Positions 54,701 through 63,997 of a stretch of DNA of 64,000 nt are shown in pieces. The notes below the pieces were generated by a model. That model saw only the letters and a list, made by a program, of their open reading frames with translations. It was not told the DNA's origin and ran no database searches. Both the position numbers and the translations under genes were made by a program. Numbering within the stretch: position 1 is the stretch's first letter; the number at the start of each line of letters is the position of its first letter. Source of the stretch: Mycolicibacter sinensis (GTDB taxonomy: Bacteria > Actinomycetota > Actinomycetes > Mycobacteriales > Mycobacteriaceae). The stretch is from NCBI RefSeq assembly GCF_001667375.1, contig NZ_LZIN01000071.1, positions 44,305 to 108,304 on the forward strand. The letters are read 5' to 3'.

Positions 54701-56892
54701 GTGCCGCCCGCGGTGCCGTCGCCATTGGCATCGGTTACGCCGTTCTCGCCGGTTGCGCCTTGGCCGCCGGCACCACCGTTGCCGCCGTTACCGGTCTCGT
54801 TGCCCGCGTCACCACCGTCGCCGCCTCGGCCACCGGCCTGCACGGTGCCGTCCGCCAGGATCTCGCCCTTGCCGCCGACGCCACCATTGCCACCGTTACC
54901 GACGGCGCCGTCGACACCCGCAGCGCCCGCGGCCGCGTGCCCACTGTCGCCGTTGGCGCCCCCGGCGCCGCCCGCGCCACCAACGCCGGCGTTGGAGTCG
55001 GTCGCGCTGCCGCCCTTACCGCCGGCACCGGCCGCCGACTCGGTGCCGCCACCGGCACCGGCACCACCGGTACCACCATTGCCCGCGTTACCACCGGCGC
55101 CACCGTCGCCGCCGAGGCCGCCGATGCCGTGGGCGCCCGCCGTGCCGTGCGCCGACGCCCCGCCGACGCCACCGGCGCCACCGGCGCCACCGGCGCCACC
55201 GTTGCCGGCCGTGCTGGTCGCATCACCACCATCGCCACCGTCAGCACCCGAGCCGGCTGCCGCGTCCTGACCCGTCGCGCCGTCCGCACCGGCACCACCG
55301 ACACCACCGACACCACCACGGCCGCCCGCACCACCGGCACCACCGTTACCAGCGTCCGAACCAGCGGCGCCACCGGCGCCACCGACACCACCAGCACCAC
55401 CGGCCATACCCGTGGTGCCGTCACCATCGGCATCGGTGTGGCCCGCGGTGCCGTCAGCACCGTCACCGCCCTTGCCACCGGCGCCACCGTTACCCAGGTT
55501 GCCCGCCTCACCACCGGCACCACCATTGCCGCCGGCAGCGCCCGCTGTCGTGGCACTGAACCCGTCACCACCGGCGCCGCCGTTGCCACCGTCGGTCGCC
55601 GCCGCACCCGTAACACCAGCGGCACCACCGTTAGAACCACCATTGCCGCCAGCACCAGCGACACCCGCATCGCCACCAGCACCACCAGCACCACCATGGA
55701 TGCTCGTCTCGTCACCGTCGGCGCCGGCACCACCATTGCCGCCCTCGCCCGCGGCACCACCGGTGCCACCATTACCGCCGACACCGGCCTTGCCCGTGGC
55801 ACCCATCAGGCCACCGGAACCCCCGGCGCCACCATTGCCGCCATGCCCGGCCGCGCCACCACTGCCGCCATCACCGGCGTCGCCGCCGGCAGCGCCGGCC
55901 TCGGTGGCATCGGTACCGTCGCCACCGTTACCACCGGCACCACCATTGGCGCCCTGGCCACCAGCACCACCGGAGCCACCGGAACCGATCAGCCACGAAC
56001 CCTTACCGCCGGCACCACCATTGCCACCGTTACCACCGGCCTGACCCAGGCCGCCGTCAGCACCCGCCAAGCCCAGGGCACCAACAGCACCCACAGCGCC
56101 GTCGCCACCGAGGCCACCGTTGCCGCCCACGCCGTACATGAAGCCGATACCGGCGCCACCGGCACCACCGTTGCCACCGGTACCACCGTCGATGCCGGCA
56201 CCACCAGCACCGCCATCACCGCCGACACCCATCCACCAGCCACCAGCACCGCCGGCGCCACCAGAACCACCGGCAAGACCCGCACCACCGGCGCCACCAT
56301 CGCCGAACATGCCCGCCGCACCACCGACACCACCGATGCCCTCAAGCGAGGTGCCACCAGCGCCACCGTCACCGAACCACAAACCACCCGCGCCACCAGC
56401 AGCCTCGGCCAGCGTGCCGCCATCAATACCGTCGGCACCGTTACCGATCAAGATCTGACCGAAACCGAACATATTGATAAACGAGTTGACCTCAGCACCA
56501 AAGGGACTCAAGATCCACTGCTGCCCCAGATCATGCAACGGCTGGTAGAACAACGAGCCGAACCAGTCATCAGCGGCCGCCGAACCCGGCAACTCCGCCA
56601 CCGACGCATCAAAACTCAAACCCACATTGGCCAGCAACGGCTCCCACGACGCCGCATCGAACAACGTCTCCCACGACGACGCCTGACTCAAATCCCCCAG
56701 CGCCGAAGCCAGATCGGCACCGAGCAGATCAACCGCCCAGTCCAACTCATCAGCCTGGGCCGCCGGAGCCACCGCCACCGGCGCCACCCCAAACGCCAAA
56801 AACGCCCCGACCGCACTGCTGGCTCCCAGCAATCGCCGGCGCTGCCGCCGACGTGGGAGACCGTTGCCCGAAGTGTTACGCCCTACAGCCAT
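48706..56892 (-). CDS. Giant secreted PE-less PGRS protein B, 2728 residues
   Basis: ATG 56892 has AGGAAA about 10 nt upstream. N-terminus: basic PRRRQRRRL, core [20 protein letters not shown] and AQA-DE cut site after residue 47. The N-terminal domain and [11 protein letters not shown] are the same as in protein A. About nine long modules follow, again with DG-x-QAGG, DANGDGT-like loops and (T)TSGNGGAGG. The last 60 residues are Ser/Asn-richer ([11 protein letters not shown]). It starts 91 nt after the stop of the solenoid protein D and is probably in its operon. Confidence 0.85.
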   Translation of the reverse strand: MAVGRNTSGNGLPRRRQRRRLLGASSAVGAFLAFGVAPVAVAPAAQADELDWAVDLLGADLASALGDLSQASSWETLFDAASWEPLLANVGLSFDASVAELPGSAAADDWFGSLFYQPLHDLGQQWILSPFGAEVNSFINMFGFGQILIGNGADGIDGGTLAEAAGGAGGLWFGDGGAGGTSLEGIGGVGGAAGMFGDGGAGGAGLAGGSGGAGGAGGWWMGVGGDGGAGGAGIDGGTGGNGGAGGAGIGFMYGVGGNGGLGGDGAVGAVGALGLAGADGGLGQAGGNGGNGGAGGKGSWLIGSGGSGGAGGQGANGGAGGNGGDGTDATEAGAAGGDAGDGGSGGAAGHGGNGGAGGSGGLMGATGKAGVGGNGGTGGAAGEGGNGGAGADGDETSIHGGAGGAGGDAGVAGAGGNGGSNGGAAGVTGAAATDGGNGGAGGDGFSATTAGAAGGNGGAGGEAGNLGNGGAGGKGGDGADGTAGHTDADGDGTTGMAGGAGGVGGAGGAAGSDAGNGGAGGAGGRGGVGGVGGAGADGATGQDAAAGSGADGGDGGDATSTAGNGGAGGAGGAGGVGGASAHGTAGAHGIGGLGGDGGAGGNAGNGGTGGAGAGGGTESAAGAGGKGGSATDSNAGVGGAGGAGGANGDSGHAAAGAAGVDGAVGNGGNGGVGGKGEILADGTVQAGGRGGDGGDAGNETGNGGNGGAGGQGATGENGVTDANGDGTAGGTGGAGGAGGTGGAGGTTSGTGGVGGAGGVGGTGGNGGAAEDATVAGGTGGNGGHAGAGGIGGDGGAGGISAGNGIGGAGGAAGDGGAAGPAAAGGKGLGGGDFDAAGAGGQGGNGGLGGAAGTAGAGTDGGANGGAGNAGAGSDGAAGGDGGDGDGLASDGLTAQAGGAGGQGGDAAEVGTGGAGGNGGVGATVHGSTGGDGNGTHGLVGGVGGAGGQGGAGGTTSGDGGVGGNGGTGGKGGNGGTGDDATVADADGGDGGNAGAGGQGGAGGQGGAATDGTGGAGGNAGNGGDAGAAGAGGLGLGGGGGTHAGAGGAGGAGADGGAAGAVGAGGTGTAAGAAGAAGSTGSGSDGGAGGQGGAGAGLIAGDNIGQGGGAGGAGGDAAAIGNGGAGGAGGAGATVDGITAFDGNGTDGATGGQGGQGGQGGAGGTTSGNGGAGGNGGAAGHGGHGGNGADGTDGVDAIAGSGGDGTNAGDGGNGGAGGDGGHGGNGGAGGSATNGAAGAEGLGGLGGNAGDAGNAGNGGQGGQGAGGGAGVKAGHGGDGGQGGVRGVAGANAGAGGWNAGHTDQAAGGQAGAAGTGGNGGAGGAGGTGLVHADGSPQAGGDGGNGGAAGAIGVGGAGGNGGVGSTGLAGVDGTVDANGDGTDGTGGGVGGLGGNGGQGGDGGYESGDAGAGGQGGAGGAGGRGGHGADGANAAPVASGSGLSGADGGDGGSGGTGGLGGNGGNGGLGGTATLGNDGAVGAGGAGGQGGSAGNAGNGGTGANGAGGGANAVAGNGGDGGDGGDRGGIGYGGQGGLSGDGQQAVNGGNGGAGTGGNGGAGGRGGNGSVLANGNPQAGGEGGAGGDAGTYGNGGAGGAGGAGSIGGNGANGTTLGQVNGGNGQSGGNGGDGGAGGKGGTIAGNGGNGGGAGAAGTGGNGGNGALGKAGLDAVAGTGGVGSNGAAGGNGGSGGNGGNGGNGGAGGTATSGNAGSNGLGTVGGRGGNAGTGADGGRGGHGAGGDVNPVAGTGGNGGAGGDVGTAGTGGTGGLNGDGVTQRADGVDGAAAARGGNGGAGGNGGNGQLGSGQVGGRGGNGGAGGNIGNGGAGGNGGSGADGAGGVTGGDGNGTDGGNGAAAGKGGNGGAGGSISGNGGAGGNGGAGGSGGDGGKGAVGTGGGNGGNGGDAGDAANGAEGGRGGDAAHGTAGVGGNGGNAGNAGTGGAGGNGGGGGTNAVAGNGGNGGQGGDRAAAAGAGGQGGLGENGQAANGIDGALGTGGNGGAGGNGGVGQVLADGSSQAGGHGGLGGAAGIIGNGGAGGNGGNGATGASGIVVGGNGTNGSDGGTGGNGGVGGAGGSIAGNGGAGGRGGIGGAGGVGGVANGVDGQSATAGSGNFGEAGTNAGISGNGGAGGHGGAGALGGTATNGSQGAVGVGGQGGAGGAGGDAGRGGNGGNGAGGGAGHIAGRGGDGGAGGYAGVGGTGGKGGIGANGLIAANGAAGAAGNAATGNGGNGGNGGTGVMLGDGVAQSGGAGGDAGAAGAVGNGGRGGDGGAGAAGSNGTTLGSGDGTNGVNGGNGGAGGAGGAGGTTSGNGGAGGVGGKGGVGGHGGNAANGTVGANAAAGSGLAGGNGGDATGTAGNGGIGGSGGSGGAGGNAVNGTAGANGAGGVGANGGNGGNAGNGGNGGNGGTLTVGAGTVAGAGGNGGNSSSTAGTAGAGGTGGWNGNHSAQASNGATGAAGASGNGGNGGNGAAGAAGNASNDGQSGGAGGQGGSAAVDGNGGKGGNGGAGGAGTTTGSTGGTGSTGTAGTTSTNPAGAGGIGGAGGDGKAGGNGGAGGAGGASGTNSGSSGSGGIGGNGANGSAGGAGGTGGKGGAGVSGSTGTPGGIGGDGGVGGNGGNGGTGGQGGAAGAQNNATGTAGTNGANGTNGSGGNAGAGGKGGQGGTASGSSSNNPGGKGGTGGTGGTGGTSGGGVVGNPGNPGAGGNNPSGSGSRTGGTGGAGGAGGAGGVG
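55126..56817 (-). repeat. Duplicated 5' block, copy in PGRS B
   Basis: Partner of 46815-48506 (offset 8311). Identity ends sharply on the signal-peptide side near 56817 and on the other side at a 9-nt insertion or deletion near 55125. The first 20 codons of the two genes differ, which suggests gene conversion confined to the inner part. Confidence 0.85.
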
Positions 56893-56983
56893 TTGGGATT
56901 TCCTATCTGTGCTGGCCCACAGGTGTGCTAGCTCTTGGTTTGTCGTTTAGTTCTCAGAACATGGGTTTGTCGTCGCCGCAGGA

Positions 56984-59365
56984 TCAGCCGTAGAAGCCCA
57001 GCGCTTCGGCAATCTGCTGCGGAATGTTGTTGAACCACTCCGGGAGCATCCCGAAGAAGTCGGCGTTGACATCGACCAGGCCCACATCCGACAGACCCAG
57101 TCCGCTGAGCAGGTCGTTGATGGTGGTGGCGCCCAAGCCCAAATCGGTGAGCAGCGAGTTGATCGACCAATCGCCCAGGCCGAGGTTCGCCACGATGGTG
57201 CTCAGATCGTTGCTGTCCAGCCCCATCCAGCCCAGGAACGTTCCTACGGTCGGGTCGCCCAGCACGCTGGTCATCAGGTCGGTGATGAAGGTGTCCAGAT
57301 GTACCTCGTCGAGACCGAGGCCTCCGAGCATGCTGCCGATCGAGACCCCGCCCAGCAGGTCGTTGATGACCTGGTCCAGGTGCCGGTCGTCGAAGCCCAG
57401 ACCGCTGAGCAAGCCGGCAATCGAGATGTCGCTCAAGCCGATTCGGTCGATGAACATGTCCAGGTCGATGTTGTTCAGGCCGAGAGCGCTGAGCATCGAG
57501 GAGATGTTGAGGTTGTCCAGGCCCAGCGCATCGATCAGGTTCTCCAGCCCGATGCTGCCCATGCCCCAACTGGAGAAGAGGGAGAGCACGCTGACGTCGC
57601 CCAGGCCCATCCCGTCGAGCAGGCGCTCCATGAGCTCCGAGAGGGTCGGGTTGAAGCCCAAGTCGGTGAAGAACTGCTCCAGCGTGACGTTGCCGCTGAG
57701 GTTGCCCAAGCCTTCGAACAGGGTCTCCAACTGGTAGTTGGACAGACCCATCGCCTGGACCATCTGGCTCACCGTGGCGTCATAGAGTCCCAGGTTCGAC
57801 AGGGTCTGGCCGACGGTGTTGGTGCCCAACAGCGCATTCAGGGTCGGGTTGCCGATCTTCTCGATCAGGCTGGCGTTCTCCGGGGAGAGCTCGGCCAGCG
57901 GCGTGTCGCCCATCCCGGCGATCGACATCAGCTGGGTGAACTTGATGTCGGTCAGCATGGTGGTCGGGTCGATGCCGAGTTCGTTCTCGCCGACCGCCAT
58001 TGCCCCCAGGACCTGCCCGAGGGTCTGGTTGCCGTAGTCGCCGATGAAGTCGTTGAAGGTCATTCCGGGCTCGAACATCGAGCTCAGCAGTCCCAGCAGC
58101 CCGGTGTTGCCCGTGATGTCGGGCCCGAGGAAGCCGCTGTTGAGCAGATCCAGCAACGTGTCGTTGCCCATCTCCCCGAACAGGCTGCCGAGCGCGCTGC
58201 CCAGGGTCAGGCTGCCCAGGCCCAGCTGCTCGAAGAAATCGGTCAGCGGGGGGTTACCCATCGCGTCGGTCAGCAGGCCACCGATGGTCCAGCTCGGGTC
58301 GACCAGGCTGGCCAGCGATTCGCTGCCCGACGCGCCGAGCAGGTCCTTGATCAGCCCGCCCACCGTCTGGTTGTCACCGCCGACGAGGTCCAGGATCAGC
58401 TCGGACAGCGTGGGGTTACCGATGTCGGTCGAGTTGAGCAGTGCGATCAGCAGGCTGGCGATCGAGTCGTCCGGGCTGATGCCGCCGAGGTCGGACAGCA
58501 GTTCCGCGATGGTGGGGTTGCCGATGCCGGCCTCGTTGATCAGCCCGATCAGGAAGTTGGACAGCGACTCCGTGCCGATCCCGAAGTCGTTGAGCAGGTC
58601 GACCGGGGTCATGTGACCGAAGCCGAACTGGTCGAGCAGATCGATGATCAGGGTGTCCAGCGGGGTGTCGCCGATACCGATCTCGGAAAGCAGGCCGGTC
58701 AGGGTCTCGTTGCCCATGCCGGTGGCGTCGACGATGGTGCCGACATCGATGTTGATCCCGAGCTGGCTCGTCGCCAGCAGACCATTGAACAACGGGATGC
58801 TGAACCCGCCGAGGTCAAAGCTGCTGTGGCCGTTGAGGAATGCGTCCAGCAGGATCGCGGGCGCACCGAACAGCGCGGAGAGCGCCGCCATCGGGTCTTG
58901 GAAGTTGAAGATCTGGCCCATCAGATCTTGCATGGCGTTGAAGACGTTGATCCACGGGCCCATTCCGGCGAGCATCGAGTTCAGCCACATGGGCAGCTGC
59001 AGGCTGATGTCGGCCGGGAAGGGCAGGAGCTGTGCGTCGATGGTCGGCAGCGGGTTGGTGAAGATGTTGATGACGTCCGGGATGCCGGCCATCGCCTGCT
59101 GCGGGTTGGTGAAGATGTGCTGCAGCAGCCCCCACATGTCGACTGAATTCTGGTTCAGCGCTTGCAGGTTGGCGGTGGTGTGGTTGAACAGGTCGGTGTA
59201 GGGCGAGAAGAAGTCACCGCCCGCGGTCAGCTCGACGGCCCGCTGCTCGACGGCGGCGAGCCGCTGCAGCTGCGGTGCCTGCGACGCCGCGGACGGAACC
59301 GCGACGAGGCCCACTCCGACGATGGCCAGGCCGGTGGTGACGTAGGGGCGAAGTGTCTGCTGCAT
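56984..59365 (-). CDS. LRPY-family solenoid repeat protein D, 793 residues
   Basis: ATG 59365 is preferred (GGGAGGG 4 nt upstream); a frame from 59422 would overlap the preceding gene. Signal-like start MQQTLRPYVTTGLAIVGVGLVAV is followed by RAVELTAGGDFFSPYTDLFN, shared with protein E. From about residue 210 there are many units of the form GhGD-x-(T/S)-(L/V)-xx-LL-xx-h (GIGDTPLDTLI, GIGNPTIAELLSDL, GLGSLTLGSAL), about 14-20 residues each. Such repeats suggest a right-handed solenoid. Ends in FFGMLPEWFNNIPQQIAEALG. Similar to GjpA-type porin annotations; function unproven. Confidence 0.75.
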   Translation of the reverse strand: MQQTLRPYVTTGLAIVGVGLVAVPSAASQAPQLQRLAAVEQRAVELTAGGDFFSPYTDLFNHTTANLQALNQNSVDMWGLLQHIFTNPQQAMAGIPDVINIFTNPLPTIDAQLLPFPADISLQLPMWLNSMLAGMGPWINVFNAMQDLMGQIFNFQDPMAALSALFGAPAILLDAFLNGHSSFDLGGFSIPLFNGLLATSQLGINIDVGTIVDATGMGNETLTGLLSEIGIGDTPLDTLIIDLLDQFGFGHMTPVDLLNDFGIGTESLSNFLIGLINEAGIGNPTIAELLSDLGGISPDDSIASLLIALLNSTDIGNPTLSELILDLVGGDNQTVGGLIKDLLGASGSESLASLVDPSWTIGGLLTDAMGNPPLTDFFEQLGLGSLTLGSALGSLFGEMGNDTLLDLLNSGFLGPDITGNTGLLGLLSSMFEPGMTFNDFIGDYGNQTLGQVLGAMAVGENELGIDPTTMLTDIKFTQLMSIAGMGDTPLAELSPENASLIEKIGNPTLNALLGTNTVGQTLSNLGLYDATVSQMVQAMGLSNYQLETLFEGLGNLSGNVTLEQFFTDLGFNPTLSELMERLLDGMGLGDVSVLSLFSSWGMGSIGLENLIDALGLDNLNISSMLSALGLNNIDLDMFIDRIGLSDISIAGLLSGLGFDDRHLDQVINDLLGGVSIGSMLGGLGLDEVHLDTFITDLMTSVLGDPTVGTFLGWMGLDSNDLSTIVANLGLGDWSINSLLTDLGLGATTINDLLSGLGLSDVGLVDVNADFFGMLPEWFNNIPQQIAEALGFYG

Positions 59366-59414
59366 GATGCCCTCCCGGACGGAAGTTCCGAAGTTGTTGT
59401 GGCGCTGAAGCTGT

Positions 59415-61739
59415 TTAAGCACCGAGCACCGCCGCGATCTGGTTCGGCAGGCCGTCGAGGAAGTAGGCCATCGAGCCGAAGAATTCTTCGATCTGGGCGT
59501 TGATCACGGTGAGGTCGCCCAGACCCATGGACACCAGCAGTTCGTTGACGGTCTGGGTGCCGAAGTCGCCGAGGAGCGAACTCACGGTCGACGCCCCGAA
59601 CAAGGAGTCGATCAGCTCGTTGAGGGTCTGATCGCCCAAGCCCACATCGATGAGCGCGCCGCTGACGGTCAGGTCGCCGAAGAACTGGTCGAACAGGTCG
59701 CTCAGCGACTGACCGCCGATGCCGAACTCGCCGAGCATGTCGTTGAGGCTCTGGCCGCCGAGTGCCTGCCGGATGATGTCGTCGAGGTGCATGCTGCCCA
59801 TGCCACCGTCGTCGAGCGCGCCGGCGACGGTCTTGTCACCCAGGAACTGGTTGAGCAGGTCGCTGATGTGCTGGTCGCCGATGCCCGCGTCGTTGAGCAT
59901 GTCGACGATGGTCACGTTGGCCGGGACCAGCTGGTTGATCAGATCGGCGAGGGTGGTGTTGCCCATGTCGCCGAGCAGTTCCGTCAGCGGCTGGTTGGGC
60001 ATCATCGACATGACCAGGTCGTTCAGGGTCATGTCGGCCATGCCGGAGCCGGCGAGCATGTCGATCAGCGGCATCGAGAAGTTCTCGCGGATCATGTCGG
60101 CCAGCGACATCGTGCCCATCTCGCCGAGCAGCGCGGACAGCGGCGAGTTGAGCATGCCCTGGTCGTCCAGGATCTGGCCGAGAGTTGTGCCGCCAAGCGA
60201 GGTGATCAGCAAGGCGTCACCACCCTTGTCCAGCGGGGTGCCGCCGGTGGCGGCGATGAAGTCGTTGATCGTGAGGTTCCCGATGATCCCCATGTTGTGC
60301 AGGTTTCCGAACACCGTGCCCAGGGACAGGTTGGTGACGCCCAGCAGGTCAGTGAGGTCCTTGACCGTGACATTGGCGAAGCCGGCCGCCTCGAGCACGT
60401 CGGCCATCGAGGTGTTGCCGGCGTCGCCGAGGATGGAGATCACGATCTCGCCCATGTCGGCGTCGGCCACGCCAGCCTGACTCAGCAGGTCGAACAGGGT
60501 CTGGTTGCCCAGGCCCAGGCCGCCGAGCAGCGAGGTGATCACCTCGTGGGTGGTCAGGTCGCCGCCGCCGAGGGCGTCGATCAAGGAAGCCGGCGTCTGC
60601 CCGCCGAGGCCGAGGGCGTCGACCGCGGTGGTCAGCAGGCCGTTCAGCGTCAGGTCGTCGGCGCCGATCTGGCCGAGCAGACCGCTGACCGTCGGGTCGC
60701 CGATGCCCAGCGCGTTGAACACGCTCATGCCCAGGTCGGCCAGCTTGAGGTCGGCCACGCCGACGCTGTCGGCGATACCGGTGATCGTCGGGTTGTCGAA
60801 GCCCAACGCGCGGGTCAGGTCGATGACCAGGTCGGCCACCTCGACGTCGCCGATCCCCAACTGGCTCATGATGTCGGTGATGGTGGGGTCGCCGATCCCG
60901 ACGGCGTCGAGCACGGTCGACAACACGCTGGAGATCTGCTGATCGCCGAGCCCGAGGGAGTCGAGCAGGTCGACCGGCGTCTGGTTGCCCAGTCCCAAGG
61001 TGTCCAGCAGGCCGGTCAGCATGCCCGCCACCGACATCGTGCCGATGCCGGTCTGGTCGAGCAGGCTGGCTACGGTCTGGTCACCGATCTTCAGGCCGTC
61101 GACCACGTCGCCGGCGGTCAGGTCGAGTTCCAGGTTCTGGCCCGGGACCAGGATCCCGTTCCAGGCCGGGATGTGGATGCCCAGAATGTCCAGGGTGTCG
61201 GTGCCGTTGAGGTATGCGTTGAGCAAGACGGCCGGTGCGGTGAAGATCGCCGCGAACGGGTCCATCGGGTTGGTCGGGTTCCAGATCTGCTCGTTGATGT
61301 CGTGCCAGGCGTTGTTGACGGCGACCAGCGGGCCGATCAGGCCCATGCCCATGGTCAGCAGCGGCGAGAGCATGACCATCATCGGGTCGCTGCCACTGAT
61401 CGTCGGCATCGGGTTGGTCAGGAAGTCGATCACTTCCGGCAGCTTCGACAGCGACGACGGATCGCTGAGGATCTGCATGATCAGGTTGCCCCAGCCGTTG
61501 TCCGACCCCATCGCTACCAGGTTGGTGGCGGTGTTGTTGAACAGGTCGGCGTACGGCTGGAAGAAGTCCGGGCCGGCGGTGAGCGCCACCGGACGGTGCT
61601 GGACGTCGGGCAGCACCTCGCGGATCTCGGCCTGTGGCTTCAGAACGGCCGTTGGGACGGCCGCATTGACCGCCACGAGCGTGGCGCCCGCAATGACGAC
61701 GCCGGGGGTGACGTACGGGCGAAGCGCCAGCTGCATCAT
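59415..61739 (-). CDS. LRPY-family solenoid repeat protein E, 774 residues
   Basis: First gene of the 22-kb cluster. TAGGAG precedes ATG 61739 (or 61736). N-terminus MMQLALRPYVTPGVVIAGAT, then RPVALTAGPDFFQPYADLFN, then about 35 units such as GIGDPTITDIMSQL, GLGNQTLFDLLSQA and GLGDQTLNELIDSL. The C-terminus FFGSMAYFLDGLPNQIAAVLG matches that of protein D. The paralogues share both ends and differ in unit number. Secreted or outer-membrane location inferred from the signal-like start and linked PGRS genes. A near-consensus promoter lies upstream. Confidence 0.75.
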   Translation of the reverse strand: MMQLALRPYVTPGVVIAGATLVAVNAAVPTAVLKPQAEIREVLPDVQHRPVALTAGPDFFQPYADLFNNTATNLVAMGSDNGWGNLIMQILSDPSSLSKLPEVIDFLTNPMPTISGSDPMMVMLSPLLTMGMGLIGPLVAVNNAWHDINEQIWNPTNPMDPFAAIFTAPAVLLNAYLNGTDTLDILGIHIPAWNGILVPGQNLELDLTAGDVVDGLKIGDQTVASLLDQTGIGTMSVAGMLTGLLDTLGLGNQTPVDLLDSLGLGDQQISSVLSTVLDAVGIGDPTITDIMSQLGIGDVEVADLVIDLTRALGFDNPTITGIADSVGVADLKLADLGMSVFNALGIGDPTVSGLLGQIGADDLTLNGLLTTAVDALGLGGQTPASLIDALGGGDLTTHEVITSLLGGLGLGNQTLFDLLSQAGVADADMGEIVISILGDAGNTSMADVLEAAGFANVTVKDLTDLLGVTNLSLGTVFGNLHNMGIIGNLTINDFIAATGGTPLDKGGDALLITSLGGTTLGQILDDQGMLNSPLSALLGEMGTMSLADMIRENFSMPLIDMLAGSGMADMTLNDLVMSMMPNQPLTELLGDMGNTTLADLINQLVPANVTIVDMLNDAGIGDQHISDLLNQFLGDKTVAGALDDGGMGSMHLDDIIRQALGGQSLNDMLGEFGIGGQSLSDLFDQFFGDLTVSGALIDVGLGDQTLNELIDSLFGASTVSSLLGDFGTQTVNELLVSMGLGDLTVINAQIEEFFGSMAYFLDGLPNQIAAVLGA

Positions 61740-61988
61740 GCTCTCCTACGGAAACTGATCATGGACGTTGCTGAACTTTACATGAGTTTTTGACTTTGTC
61801 TAAGCGAAATTTTTCTCATGAAAACCCGGGGTAAAACGCCAGGGAATCGCACGTGAGGCGATACATGTCCGACCGAGCGGACCCCTGTAGACCTATCACA
61901 CCGATGCTTCCGTTCGGGCAAAAACCAGATTCTTAGGTTTTTGTTAACGGATATTCTGCGCTGAGGGGGTCGCTAAGGTGGGGGCATC
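61740..61988. promoter_or_regulatory. AT-rich divergent control region
   Basis: 249 nt with much lower GC than its neighbours. Minus strand: TAGACA (61797-61802), 16-nt spacer, TAAAGT (61775-61780), a SigA-like promoter for protein E with a leader of about 28 nt. Plus strand: TAAGGT (61975-61980), 8 nt from the ATG of the acyl-AMP ligase, so leaderless. The middle (about 61815-61960) shows no gene. Confidence 0.6.
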
Positions 61989-63803
61989 ATGAGCGCAACC
62001 AACCTGATGAACTTGCTCCAGCAACAGGCCGAGCGTTACGGCGACAAAGTCGCGTTCAGCTTCAGCCCGGACGGTGGTGCCGAACAAAGTCGCATCACCT
62101 ACCGGGAGCTCGACGAGCGCGCCCGCGCCCTCGCCGCCGAGCTGCATCGGCGCGGTGCCGCCGGGCGGCGGGTGCTGTTGGCCTGCGAGCCGGGCCTGGA
62201 CAACGCCGTCGGCTACTTCGGCTGCGTCTACGCCGGCGCCATCGCCGCGCCGATGAACGAGACCCTGTCCCGGCTCAAGCAGATCGCCACCGACATCCAG
62301 GCCGACTTCGCCCTGGCCACCGCCGAGATGCAGACCCGGATCCGCCCGGCGATCGACGCGTTGACCACCGAGCGCCCGCTGCAGTGGTGCACCCTGGACC
62401 AGCCCGGCGCGGACGCCGCCGAATGGGTCGCGCCGGACATCGACGCCGACGACATCGCCTTGATCCAGTACACCTCCGGATCGACCAAATCCCCCAAGGG
62501 CGTCATGGTCAGCCACGCCAACCTGATGCACAACATGGAGGTCGTGCGGCAGCGGTGGAACGGCCACGACGGCGACGTCGCGGTGTGGTGGCTGCCGCAG
62601 CACCATGACATGGGCCTGATCGGCGGCGTCCTGGAGATGGTCTACGTCGGCGTCACGACGTACATGATGCCGCCCAATACCTTCATCAAGCGGCCGGCGA
62701 GCTGGCTGGAGATGCTGTCGCAGCACCGCGCCACGATCACCGGCGCACCGACCTTCGCCTACGACCTGTGCGTCAAGACCACCACACCGGCCCAGCGCGC
62801 GGCGCTGGACCTGTCCAACCTGACGCACGCCTGGATCGGCACCGAGCCGGTCCGGGCGACCACGCTGCAGAACTTCGCCGAGGCGTTCGCACCGGCCGGA
62901 TTTCGGCTGAACGGCATCCAAGCCGCCTTCGGCCTGGCCGAATCCACGCTGCTGGTCACCGCAATGCAGAGCCCGGTGGCCGCCGGGGTGCGCTACGTCG
63001 ACCGCAACGCGCTGGGCCGAAACCAGGTGATCGACGTCGCGGCCGACGACCCCGACGCCCTGCCGATGGTGGGCTGCGGCACGGAGCTGGACGGGATGCG
63101 GGTGCTGATCGTCGATCCGGAGACCCGAATCGAGTGCGACGCTGACCAAGTGGGCGAGATCTGGGCATCCGGCCCCAGCATCGCCCACGGCTACTGGGGG
63201 CGGCCCGAGGAGACCGAACGCACCTTCGGCGCAACGCTGGCCGACACCGGTGAGGGCCCGTTCTTGCGCACCGGTGACCTCGGATTCGTCTGCGCGGGTG
63301 AGCTATTCGTCACCGGGCGGTGGAACGACCTGATCACGATCCGCGATATCAAGTACTACCCCAACGACATCGAGGACACCGTGGGCGGCAGTGACCCGGC
63401 ACTGATGCCGGGCCGCACCGCGGTGTTCACGGTCAAACCGACCCCGCGCGCCGACGAGCAGCTGGTGATCGTGCAGGAGGTGAACCGCGCGTCGCTGGAC
63501 TCCGACCTCAGCGGCGCCGTCGAGGCCATCCGGGCGGCAGTCCTTGCCACCCATAATGTTTCGGCCCATGATGTGCTGCTGGTCGAGCCCATGCAGGTCC
63601 CGACGACCACCAGCGGCAAGATTCAGCGCAGCGCGTGCCGGCAACGCTTCGTCGACGGCGGGTTCACCCCGGTGGCGCAGTGGCAGGCGCCACCGCCAGA
63701 AGACGACACCCCGGACGTCAAGAGTGCGCTGGTGGGCGGCCTGGTGCGCCTCGCCGCGACCGGATTGGCGCAGCGGCGGCGGGGATCAACGGGGCGGGGC
63801 TGA
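61989..63803 (+). CDS. Fatty acyl-AMP ligase (FadD/FAAL)
   Basis: 604 residues. ANL-superfamily core A3 is YTSGSTKSPKGVMVSHANLM (from residue 161), with WLPQHHDMGLIGG, the late RTGDLGF and a final lysine in TTSGKIQRSACR. Length and DMGLIGG are typical of fatty acyl-AMP ligases, which activate fatty acids and pass them to polyketide synthases or carrier proteins. No polyketide synthase is in the window. It starts leaderless from the region shared with the PGRS cluster. Its 3' end is inverted in the next gene. Confidence 0.88.
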   Translation: MSATNLMNLLQQQAERYGDKVAFSFSPDGGAEQSRITYRELDERARALAAELHRRGAAGRRVLLACEPGLDNAVGYFGCVYAGAIAAPMNETLSRLKQIATDIQADFALATAEMQTRIRPAIDALTTERPLQWCTLDQPGADAAEWVAPDIDADDIALIQYTSGSTKSPKGVMVSHANLMHNMEVVRQRWNGHDGDVAVWWLPQHHDMGLIGGVLEMVYVGVTTYMMPPNTFIKRPASWLEMLSQHRATITGAPTFAYDLCVKTTTPAQRAALDLSNLTHAWIGTEPVRATTLQNFAEAFAPAGFRLNGIQAAFGLAESTLLVTAMQSPVAAGVRYVDRNALGRNQVIDVAADDPDALPMVGCGTELDGMRVLIVDPETRIECDADQVGEIWASGPSIAHGYWGRPEETERTFGATLADTGEGPFLRTGDLGFVCAGELFVTGRWNDLITIRDIKYYPNDIEDTVGGSDPALMPGRTAVFTVKPTPRADEQLVIVQEVNRASLDSDLSGAVEAIRAAVLATHNVSAHDVLLVEPMQVPTTTSGKIQRSACRQRFVDGGFTPVAQWQAPPPEDDTPDVKSALVGGLVRLAATGLAQRRRGSTGRG

Positions 63804-63997
63804 GTTTCAGTCCCGCTGAGACCGCTGCTGCTGCAACGAATTCCGCATCGCATCGGCCAGTTTGCCGAAGTTCAGCCGGGGGCCTTTCGGGGTGGCGGCG
63901 GGCGGCGGTGCATGCCACTGCGCCACCGGGGTGAACCCGCCGTCGACGAAGCGTTGCCGGCACGCGCTGCGCTGAATCTTGCCGCTGGTGGTCGTCG
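63601..63997. repeat. Perfect 85-bp inverted repeat across two FAAL 3' ends
   Basis: 63601-63685 and 63913-63997 are exact reverse complements over 85 bp. Both encode TTTSGKIQRSACRQRFVDGG and the following FTPVAQW. Adjacent coding sequence then diverges, so conversion was limited to this patch or was recent. Confidence 0.9.

Noticed and set aside
39483..56892. Regular short repeats that might suggest a CRISPR array
   Set aside because: The repeats are 6-9-nt GGN codon patterns inside a coding frame, without constant-length repeats and unique spacers, and no cas genes are present.
48547..56931. 2794-codon plus-strand open frame
   Set aside because: Same cause, antisense of PGRS B; its final part is merely the complement of the shared 5' block.
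57299..61793. Plus-strand frames of 615 and 668 codons opposite the solenoid proteins
   Set aside because: Glu/Gln/Val-rich shadow of the repeat codons; no ribosome sites and no signal peptide, whereas the minus frames have both.
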